Source: Bathymodiolus brooksi (Eukaryota > Mollusca > Bivalvia > Mytilida > Modiolidae). Taken from it: 64,000 nt of DNA. Numbering within the stretch: position 1 is the stretch's first letter; every line of letters starts with the position of its first letter. Shown piece by piece: positions 30,501 to 42,500 of this stretch. The notes under the pieces are model-generated. The model searched no databases and had not been told where the DNA came from. It was given only the letters and a program-made list of their open reading frames with translations. The stretch covers positions 101,089,689 to 101,153,688 of the forward strand of contig OY804578.1 in the NCBI GenBank assembly GCA_963680875.1. Direction: 5' to 3'. The position numbers were made by a program, and so were the translations under genes.

Positions 30501-33500
30501 GCCATTATTAGTGTGCTATTAATAGCACTACTCAAAAGTACACACTTCATTCTGACCAATCAGACCTGTACCTTCTATGTATAGGGACTTATCAGTTTAC
30601 ACCAGTTAATAAAAAAAACACCTGGAAGAAGTGTTTTGTTTTCTGAAAAAATAGGTTCAAAACACCAAATATGTGCTTGCATGAAATATCTTTCTCCTGA
30701 ATTATATTATTATAATATTGTAACTTAAAGACGATGAAACGATAATTGCTACACTTTATTGTGGAATAAATCACTACACTTTATTTTGTTCTTCGTTGTA
30801 ATTTGACGGAATATATTGGTTATCTTTCTTTTGGTTGCAGAGAAGGTCAGACAAAATTAATCTTTATTTTTTTTCCCCGATGGGATATTACTTGATGAGT
30901 TTTGTTACAAGGCATTTTTGAATAAAAGGAATGATACTATGCAAATATTACAATACAAAGAAACTCATAATTGCTTTTTTGTTGTTGTAATTTTATCAAA
31001 TTAAAATATGCTTCATTTAAATTTTTGTAAAGCCAATTTTATCAAATTATAAGACAACGGCTTGGTTCATAACATTATTTGAAATTTAACAGGATAGAAT
31101 ATGCAAATTTTCCCCACCACAATTTCGGTTGAACACCTTGCATTATATCAATTATATCAATACATCCCAATATATAAACAAAGGAAACAAGAATTTCATC
31201 GGTTTCGATTGGATGGATATGATACAGTCAATATGAAATTAACGTCAGCAAATCTTATTGATAAAAAACAATTCACATAGGAAGTAACGAAATTAAATCA
31301 TGTAATTTAATAAAGTTTTTGTCTGTTTTCTTACCATCATTATTTTTATAAACATTTACGGGAGTGGCAAAACAAGACCTTCCTTCAACGAAAATCTTTG
31401 TTTGTATAAAACTAGATCATACTTACGCCCATATGTAAGACTAGATACGCCACTTGTTGATGTACCAGCAGCATTGGTGGCACTACAGACATAGTTACCG
31501 GCATCGCTTTGCTGAAAGTTGTTTATGGTCAAAGAAGGATTTGCCGTATTACCACCTGTATATTTTGAGTTGTCGATAGCAATAGAAACACCATTTCTTG
31601 TCCATGAAATAGATTGTGCTGCAGGGGTACCCTGCACAGTACACACAATTTGCTGATTAGTTCCTCGAATTACAAGGGCACTTGGTGGAGAAATGCTTAT
31701 TGAGAGTACAGCTGTTGAAAAAAAATGAAATATATTATTTACAAGATGCAAAATTTTACAGAAATGAGACACATAAAATGGAAAACAAAAAATACCTGTC
31801 CGACGGAACAGTTTTAATAATTCAATAGAAAATAATAGAAAGATGCAAAATTGATACCTTTAACATATATATAGTGGATGTGGTTGAGGGCGCTGGACGT
31901 AAGGCTAAGCGAATGGTCCTGCAGTGTAACAATGGTGTGAGTTCAAATCCCGTCGAGGGAGGGTCTTCCCTCGACAGGATTTGAACTCACACCATTGATA
32001 CACTGCAGCACCATTCGCTTAGCCTTACATCCAGCGCCCTAGACCACTCGACCACAAGTGTTACCTTTTCTCGTAAGGCAAATCTAGGGATAGACATAAG
32101 ACATGTGTATAAGCATGTGTAAATGGTATATATATAGTAAATTACTTGCCTCCAGTAACAGTAAGTCTGGATTGTGTACTTGAACTAGTGGCTACAACAT
32201 TGGTAGCACGACAAATATAATCTCCTGCATTGGCTGTTGTAATAGTCTTAATGGTTAAGTGTGGGTTTGTGTTAGAGTTAGACATGGTGTAGTCTCCATT
32301 GTTGGTCCCTTGTGCTATTGTTGTTTGACTACCAGATCCGAGTGGTGAAAATGTCCAGTACCAAGATGTAGCCTGTGGTATACCACTTACAGTACACTGA
32401 ATCACAACACTGTTGTCTCCAATTACAGCACTTTGTGTAGCTGGTGTAACAGAAACTGATAATGCACCTAAAACAATTGTCAATAGATGGCTTACATAAT
32501 TAGGTTAGAATTTGTTATTCCACATTATCATTATGTCTTGTAATTCTTACTACATATCAACTGCATCAGTGTTGTAATAGTAAATATGGTTGATGTGAGT
32601 GCGGTAGACCATGTGTTGTAAGCACTGGTGGGGTCAAACCAAAGACTAAAATAATAGGTATGTGTTGCTTCTCCACTAACCATACAGCATTACGGATTAC
32701 GATCAAAGTTTTTTTTTGCTCAGAATCAGGATAATGTGTCCAAGTGTAGCAACATGTCTACCCTTGAACTCTTGTTTCAATGAACCAGCACTATCAAAGC
32801 TCAGCATCTTTGTCTAGTACAAAATGAACATTTTTAAATTCTCATCAAAATGTAATTTGTTTTCACCATGATACATGTATAGCTGAAAAATTGCTCACTT
32901 GGAGTTCAACGATAATTAAATGACCATGCAAGACGAAACAATATGTTATTCTGTGAAATCATCATCACATCTTCTTGAAAACTTGGTACTGCACTCATAC
33001 CCACAGAACTGCTCAGAGCATCCCTGAATGGCATCTAGGAGAAGCCCTCTTTATGGAGTGGGGCTTGTTGTCAGATTATAATACTGAAAGATGGACCATA
33101 GAGGGTAACATGTTTGGAGACTGTCACGTCCCCTGCACACTTAAGCCCTTTTTTGTTGATTTCGGAAAAGAGTACGCACATTGCAGCCACCATTTCATTC
33201 ATTTCTGTATAGTTTTATTTATATATTATTAAACTTGTTCTCGTTCTGAATATAGCCGAAATACTGCTCACTGGATGTTAATCAATCAATAAATTAATCT
33301 TCTTAAGAACGGCATCTGTGTCACTAAAATGTTATATACTAATATTCTAACTAAAAATTAGTTTTATCACTTCAAGGTCTCAAGTCATATATGTGATAGA
33401 ATTGTATCAGTAATATGAAATATATAGGATATACCATGATCTAGTTTATCATCTCCCATTGTATTTTCCGCAGTATTACTGTTCTATTTTATGTTATTTT

Positions 33501-36500
33501 GCTTTGCATTAAAGATTTAATTACAATTTACTTCAAATGTCAATTCACCTACACATGACAGAAGCTTACCCCAGTCAGTTCTGGTTCTTCTCCAACCATT
33601 TACTTATAGTTCTCATGATATAGTTAATAAACTGCTGAAAGTGGCCGTAATCACAAAACAACCAAATCCTGTATTGTGTATCCACATTCAAGCAAGTTTG
33701 TAAACAGTCCATGACAGAACTCAATAATAAATAGACTACACAAGATGTCATTGTTGTTATTGTATCTTGAGCTGACTGAAATGTGAGTCTCCTGTTAATA
33801 AACTCTCTTAAATTAACTTACCTCCATTGACAATAAGTCTTGAATTTGAACTACTAGCAGATCCCACTACATTTGTGGCTTGGCAAGCATAGTCAGCCTC
33901 ATCAGTCTCAACAATATTGTTAATAGTTAAAAATGGATTATTTGGTGAATTCTGGATAGAATATTTGCTGCCTTGGGTATTAATTTGTTGTGCTGAGCCA
34001 CCATTTATAGGTGTTTTTGTCCACGACCATGACGAAGCAGTTGTTCCTGATATCTGACACTGGATTTGGTATGAATTATCTCCAACGATGGCAGTACCGG
34101 AAGGTGGGCTGATAGTAATTGACAGAGATTCTGTAAAATAGTAAGCAAGGAGGTTTTAACACGTGTATTTTTGTTCCTTCTATGGTTGATGTAGTGAGAG
34201 GGATTCTTCAAAATTAAAGCAAGAGAAAGCTAATGCAGTGTATATTCATGAATGTGATTATAAGCTATTACATTTTTCAAATGTCAATAGATTTTGTCTT
34301 TCTCTATCACAGACAATATTTTTACCAGAGTTGACTATGAGTAGCATGGCGGATCTCTTATAAGAAAAGGGAACTGCTTACCCTTCGAGAGTACCTGGGT
34401 TCACCTCCCGTTTTTTGGAAAGTTTCATGTTACTCGTCATTTAAGTTTTCTGTGTTGTTATTTTTCAGTTTTCGTTCAGTGTCTTGTGCCAAATTTTACC
34501 TATGTCTCTTGATTCTCCATTCTGGGTTAATCCTTAGATTTTATCCTAAGGTTTGTTATATAAAAATATCATAGCACAAATAAGATACCATTACAATAAC
34601 AATTATAAAAATTATTTGATTTTGAATTTAGGTGTTAAAAAGATAGCAAGACATAGCAAAATAATCTTAAATCTATACAAAAAGACCAAAAATAACGAGA
34701 CTTCGACAGACAAGAATCAATGTGAAAAAAATCAACGAACACAAAAGATCAGAAATACAGAATTCATAAATATTGGGAGAAGCTTATATTTCCACAATGT
34801 CTATCCAATAACTGAAAGGCATATGTATATGGTCAACAAATTATCATTTTTCCAATCTGACTTCAGATTTATAAGACAGTTCATATATCAACAAATACCA
34901 TCTTTCTTCTAGATCATTCAAACTTTTGCCAAAGAACTGTTTAATTAAATGAGTAGCAATTAAAAAAACCCAGTAATAACAATGTAGATATCACATTTAG
35001 TGCACATGACACGTTTCTAGAATAACCTTCATCACAGATTGGAACTGCTGGATATCACTGACTAATAATAGCACATAAAGTTAAACAGTGGGGATTTCTT
35101 TACTGATTTGCATTGGATGTATTATATCCAGCTATTATTATATCCAGCTATCATTCGGGTCGGTGGATTCTTGATAAAAACGTAGATATCTAATTAAGTG
35201 AGCACAATGAAGTACACTCCGCCTCCATACACTACCTATGCCTGATCGAGGAAGAAGAACCTCAGTTTTAATAATAATTACATTATTTGGGAACTCTAAA
35301 TTTCAATAACAAAAATTTGTTATAAAGTATGTCAGTTCCTAATCATTGACTACTATCCGGATGATACTCTCGGGGACTAATGGTCCATCAGCAGAGGAAG
35401 TTACCTAGTGATAGTAATAACTGTATATCTCTACTATTTTCCAATTGTTCATGTTTAACTTACGTATATATGTTAGAGTGGAAGTAGGACTTGTTGTTGC
35501 TCCATAGGCATTTGTGACTCTGCAGACATAAATACCAGTATCAGATGATTGGAAATTGTTTATTGTAATATGTGGGTTCCCTGTAGTGCCACCTGAATAC
35601 TTCCCACCACTGTTAACTATATCAATTGATGTTTGAGCGCTATTAATTGTCTTTAGCCATTGGATATTATTTGCTGATGGTTGTCCACTTATCAAGCACT
35701 GAACAAGTTGGTTTGTGGATTGAAGTACATTGGCAGAAGAAGGAGAAATACCGACTGTCAATGTAGCTGGAAAAAACGTCATAGTTCAAATTACAATTTG
35801 CGATTAGAGGTTAACACGACACTAACAAGATTTACAAATAAACTGGTATAAATATTGATCTATATATCAATACACTTATAAAATACCTATTAATATATAA
35901 ATAAATTTCTTAGAAATTTACTATTCATCTATAACTAAATTACTAAGCAAATTACCATGATAAGAGTATCGTTACATCATAATGTATTTTACAGTATCGT
36001 GGGATAATAAAAATATTATTTTAACAAAATCTGTAAATGAATAACAAGACAACAACCAGTATATGGTCTAACAGACAAATATTAGTGATGAAAAATATAT
36101 AACATGCATACAGTCTAGATTAGAAAATGTGAAAAATAATTTTATCATACTGTGAATTCATTATTATTTAATTTTTGTGGTTTCCGTTGGTATCAGAAAA
36201 CCGTAAAATTAAGAGTACAATGAAAGGTATATGTAACAAGAGAAGTTATTTACAAGAATCAAAACCACGAATTAAAATGTCAACGAATATCTCACTATCG
36301 TTCAATCCACGAACATTGTTGTTTAATGCCACTTTCAAAAATATTTCAGCTATATCATGGCGGCCGGTTTTATTAGTGGAGGAAACAGGAGTACCACCGA
36401 CCTGTGGTAAGTCACATGCAAACTTATCACATAATGTTGCTTCGAGTACACCTCGTCTGAGCGAGATTCGAACTCACTACGTTAGTGGTGATAGTCACTG

Positions 36501-39500
36501 ATTGCAGAGGTAATCATAGATCAACTTAGATCATGACCATTACGGCCCCTGGGCAATTGTTATTGAGTTATTTGACTTACCATAAAAATTTATACAGATT
36601 AATCTCATTTAATAGATGTCAATAATAAAATGAAACACAAAAAATACCACACTGTCAGAACAGTTCTAAAATAACACACTGTCAGAACAGTTCTAAAATA
36701 CCACACTGTCTGAACAGTTCTAAAATACCACACTGTCAGAACAGTTCTAAAATAACACACTGTCAGAACAGTTCTAAAATACCACACTGTCAGAACAGTT
36801 CTAAAATACCACACTGTCTGAACAGTTCTAAAATACCACACTGTCTGAACAGTTCTAAAATACCACACTGTCAGAACAGTTCTAAAATACCACACTGTCA
36901 GAACAGTTCTAAAATACCACACTGTCTGAACAGTTCTAAAATAACACACTGTCAGAACAGTTCTAAAATACCACACTGTCAGAACAGTTCTAAAATACCA
37001 CACTGTCTGAACAGTTCTAAAATACCACACTGTCTGAACAGTTCTAAAATACCACACTGTTAGAACAGTTCTAAAATAACACACTGTCAGAACAGTTCTA
37101 AAATAACACACTGTCAGAACAGTTCTAAAATACCACACTGTCAGAACAGTTCTAAAATACCACACTGTCAGAACAGTTCTAAAATACCACACTGTCTGAA
37201 CAGTTCTAAAATACCACACTGTCTGAACAGTTCTAAAATACCACACTGTCAGAACAGTTCTAAAATACCACACTGTCTGAACAGTTCTAAAATACCACAC
37301 TGTCTGAACAGTTCTAAAATACCACACTGTCAGAACAGTTCTAAAATAACACACTGTCAGAACAGTTCTAAAATAACACACTGTCAGAACAGTTCTAAAA
37401 TACCACACTGTCAGAACAGTTCTAAAATACCACACTGTCTGAACAGTTCTAAAATACCACACTGTCAGAACAGTTCTAAAATAACACACTGTCAGAACAG
37501 TTCTAAAATACCACACTGTCTGAACAGTTCTAAAATACCACACTGTCTGAACAGTTCTAAAATAACACACTGTCAGAACAGTTCTAAAATAACACACTGT
37601 CAGAACAGTTCTAAAATAACACACTGTCAGAACAGTTCTAAAATACCACACTGTCTGAACAGTTCTAAAATACCACACTGTCAGAACAGTTCTAAAATAC
37701 CACACTGTCAGAACAGTTCTAAAATACCACACTGTCAGAACAGTTCTAAAATCCAATACCACAACCACAGAAAGAGGTAAAATCGATAACACACATATAC
37801 ATGACCGTTCACTTTCCTGGCTTGGAATAGATACTTCAATAAAAAGTGGAGTAGTTAAGCTAGTTTTATGGGCCCAAATCTCCCCCTCTAAGTCAGTGAT
37901 CTTAACTGATTCTTACATTATTGGAGTCTTTGCATGAATTTTGTTCTCCTACTTGCCCGAAAGTCAAATTTAGAAAAAAATTATATTTATTCAAACAAAT
38001 TCTTTCATAATTTTCACTTGTCCGAATCCAGTTTTACTTGTACTGGGTTTCGGGCAAATGGGTTAGCCGTGAAGACTGTTATTGTTCACTCAGATGACAT
38101 ATAAGATAATTGATAAGAACGTAGATATATTTTAAAGTTCAATTAAAAAGAGTTTATTTGGGTCACTATAATTAATGATTCATTATATATAATTGCAACA
38201 TATAAGAAAACAATCCATAGTGAATTAGACCTTATATATCTCAAATACATCCAATATCAACAATGAGTTAAAACTACTCACATCCAGTGACGGTAAGTCT
38301 TGAATTTGAACTACTAGCAGGTCCTGCTAAATTTGTGGCCTGGCAAGCATAGTCAGCCTCATCTTCTTCAACGATATTGTTAATAGTTATAAATGGATTA
38401 CTTGGTGAATTCTGGATAGAATATTTGCTTCCTTGGGTAATTTGTTGTGTTGAGCCACCATTTATAGGTGTTTTTGTCCACGACCATGACGAAGCAGTTG
38501 CTCCCGTTATCTGACACTGGATTGTATAGGAAGCATCTCCATAAGTAGCAGTGCCACTAGGTGGTGATATTGTAAGTGTGAGAGGTTCTGTAAAATAAAA
38601 GTAAAAATTCTGCCATTTTACCTTGTAATTCTGAACATTGTAGACAGGGAATACATGTATGATATGCTAAACAATATCTAATAGTAGATGTCTGCTATTG
38701 TGTATTGATAACATGATAATATATTTTTAATAAAGGGGTGGACCAGGAGGAATTGACTCAAGGTTATCTTCCATTTTACTCCCGGTTTCCTCCCTTTACT
38801 CAAAATTACCTCCATTAATTACTCATATTCATATTTGTCATTTTTTTCTCCACAAAGAAAAGATTTTTTTTTATATCTTAAATGATCTGTTTGAATAATG
38901 TAAGTGCCAAGTACAAACAATATTCAATATATAATCTCAATTCCGAAAATAATGTATTGTTTATTCACATTGTTCTACAAATTAATTCCAGTGTTTCTGG
39001 GGAGGAGGGGTCACAATTATCTAAATCAATAGTCTTGGGACAGACACATAGTATCGGGGATATTTTGTCTTTTCATTCATCCCCAAACCCCCCTCCACGA
39101 CTAAGGAAATTGGAGATTAAAACAAAGTCTACAAATGTTTTACTTCACTTAGTTTGAACATATATATATATATATATGACAACATAGCAACAAAATGTAC
39201 AACACAACACTTACGTATGTAAGTTAACACAGAGTTGTCACTGTTTTGTGGTCCAGCAGCATTTGTGGCACGACAGACATAAGTACCAGCATCAGATGAC
39301 TGAAAATTGCTTATGGTCAGATGAGGATTTGATGTAGTACCACCGGTATATTTTCCATTACTGTTCACTATATCCAGCGTAGTCAGCTGATTATTCCTCA
39401 ATCTTGTCCAAGTAATTCCAGTGGCTGCCGGTGTTCCGGTTACAGTACATGTAATTTGTTGGTTTGTTCCCGGAACCACATTAGCAGAATTAGGGGAAAC

Positions 39501-42500
39501 ATCAACAGACAACAAACCTGTAAGCCAATCAAATGATAATTTAATATTTATGTTGTAACACAATCAAACATGATGTGTTCTCTGTATAATAAATGTACTG
39601 TTATATCATTTTGTTATATTTGTTCATACTTTATTTCTATGTTATGTTTATATTGTATTGTTCAATACAAGAGTGAGTGAGTTAGTGATTGTTGTTTAGC
39701 GCCAATTCAGTAATTTTTCAGCTATACCATGGCGAGAACAAGTTAATTTTCAATGAGATGATGACGAGGTCCACTTTGTTTTTAGACCAACACGCTTAGT
39801 TGGATTTTTATAGTGCTAGCTCACAGAAACAACTGTCAGCGGGTAGACATATTGCTCCACGCTGACACATTATTCTGTCCCGATTCTGAACCGAACAGTC
39901 TTTGCTCTTTCTCCTTAATGCATGCATGCTAAGCGGAGAAGCAACAAATACCCAAACTGGGCTCGAACCTACAATCTACCACACTCGAGGCAAGCACGTT
40001 AACTATTACCCGGGCTTTGTTCAATACAAAATTGATTAGGCAAAAACTTTTCGACTTAAAAATGTCTTCTCTTTCATATTTGGATTTGAATATGCCTGAA
40101 CTCTGCAGTTGTGTTCCTTTTAATGTACAAATTTCAAAATTAAAACAAAATAAATATTGCATGTTTTCTTCCACCAAAATTTCGCAAAATTTATAAATAA
40201 AATGAAAAACAATAAATTTTACACTGTCAGGACAGATCCAAAATTCAATCAAATAATCATAGAAAAGGATAAATTCAATGCTGCTAATGCACATATACAT
40301 CACCGCTCACTTGACTGGCTCTGAACAGGGACTTCAAAAATGTGGCAAGGTGGAACTAGTTTTATGGGCATAAAAATAATTTTCTGCACAATTATATACT
40401 TTTTTGATGATATAAAACAGTTACATGACTAATCTTCAGTTATTGTTAAAGTTGTGATGTTACTTAAGAGTTAACATGACTAACCTCAAGTTATTGTTAA
40501 AGTTGTGATGTTACTTAAGAGTTAACATGACTAACCTCAAGTTATTGTTAAAGTTGTGATGTTTCTTGAGAGTTAACATGACTAACCTCAAGTTATTGTT
40601 AAAGTTGTGATGATACTTAAGATTTAACATGACTAGCCTCCAGTTATTGTTAAAGTTGTGATGTTACTTAAGAGTTAACATGACTAGCCTCCAGTTATCG
40701 TTAAAGTTGTGATGTTACTTAAGATTTAACATGACTAGCCTCCAGTTATCGTTAAAGTTGTGATGTTACTTAAGATTTAACATGACTAGCCTCCAGTTAT
40801 TGTTAAAGTTGTGATGTTACTTAAGAGTTAACATGACTAATCTTCAGTTATTGTTAAAGTTGTGATGTTACCTAAGAGATAACATGACTAACCTCCAGTT
40901 ATTGTTAAAGTTGTTATGTTACTTAAGAGTTAACATGACTAACCTCCAGTTATCGTTAAAGTTGTGATGTTACTTAAGATTTAACATGACTAACCTCCAG
41001 TTATTGTTAAAGTTGTGATGTTACTTAAGAGTTAACATGACTAACCTCAAGTTATTGTTAAAGTTGTGATGTTACTTAAGAGTTAACATGACTAACCTCC
41101 AGTTATTGTTAAAGTTGTGATGTTTCTTGAGAGCTAACATGACTAACCTCAAGTTATCGTTAAAGTTGTTATGTTACTTGAGAGTTAACATGACTAATCT
41201 CCAGTTATTGTTAAAGTTGTGATGTTACTTAAGAGTTAACATGACTAACCTCCAGTTATTGTTAACATTGTGATGTTACTTAAGAGTTAACATGACTAAC
41301 CTCCAGTTATTGTTAAAGTTGTGGGGTTACTTGAACCTGTTCCTACTGCATTTGTAGCGAAACATGTATAGACACCGTTGCTACCTGTTGTGGCAAAATT
41401 GATGGTCAGCGAAGGGATACCAGTTGTGCTCCCTTGATATCCACTATCACCATTATTGATGTTGATGATATTATTGTTTTGATTTCTTGTCCAGTAAACA
41501 ATTGTTGCAGATGGTGTAGCAGAAGTAATGGAACACGGAATGGTAACTTGATTTCCATAGGTCTCAGAATAGGAGTTTTGTGGAATTTGGAGGGTAGGTA
41601 TACCTAAAAAAAAATACAACACAAAATATATTTAATTACTTTAGCATAACAATACACCTTTATTTCTACAACAACATATTGGTACTTTTTTAATACTAGT
41701 TATTCCTAAGGAGGTCTAAGATATACATGTGTATGTGAAGTTACTTCTATGGGTGGTCAAAGGTCTAGTCTCAAGCTACATATCCTTCTACCATTGTATT
41801 TTTCTACAGTACATAACTTTTGCCTACTTGTCTTGAAGCGCATTATGAAATTAAATAGAATAATACCAGATTGGACTGAAAGAAAATCGATCTGGATTTT
41901 AGGTCTACCATATATACTCAAATTTAAGTAGGACATTTGGTGATTACTGATTCAAACTGATAGTCACTCACATATCAGGGTGAACAAATAACTGCCAAAT
42001 GTGGTTAGATATGTTGATAACAGATGACTATGTAATGTTGAATCTCTGAACCACAATGAAGTTCCCATACATTTGATATTTTATAACGTTTTCTATATTC
42101 TCATAGGTAAAAAATGGCAAAAATATGTTTTGAAGTAAAAATGTCTTGACATAGAGATAAAAAAATATAGTATATTAGATAAATATGTCAGCAATGTTAA
42201 ATTATAGATGTGTATATTGATGCCATACTTCCTGTTACTGATAACACTGTTGGTTGACTGGTTGTTGTTCCAATCAAATTACTGGCTATGCATCTGTATG
42301 TTCCTTGATCAGTAGATGCCAAAGAAGATATGGTTAATGACGGGTTGCTGTTTGTAGAACCTGAGTATTTCACAGGTGACGATGTTGAAATGACAATTGG
42401 GTCTGTTACGGATCCTCCTTGTTTTGTAAATGTCCACTTGACCAATTGCAACGGACTATTAGTGGATGACACTGCACAACCAAGAGTTATCTGTTGTCCA

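Larger units (their letters stand above)
22085..31426. other. Intron 11-12, the largest in the window
   Basis: About 9.3 kb. It contains three TA-flanked MITEs, a 46-bp minisatellite of about 53 units, a SINE, family A and C fragments and a purine-rich tract at about 23370-23445. The stretches 22300-22970, 27600-28590 and 29010-31420 are AT-rich and I see no exon or other feature in them. Confidence 0.55.

Noticed and set aside
34553..34912. 119-codon plus-strand open frame
   Set aside because: Lys/Asn/Ile-rich composition expected of AT-rich noncoding DNA; no motif or neighbour support.
36605..37792. 395-codon minus-strand open frame of WYFRTVLTV repeats
   Set aside because: It is the translation of a 27-bp minisatellite; a period divisible by three keeps the frame open. 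It has no splice or start context and lies in an intron of the Ig gene.
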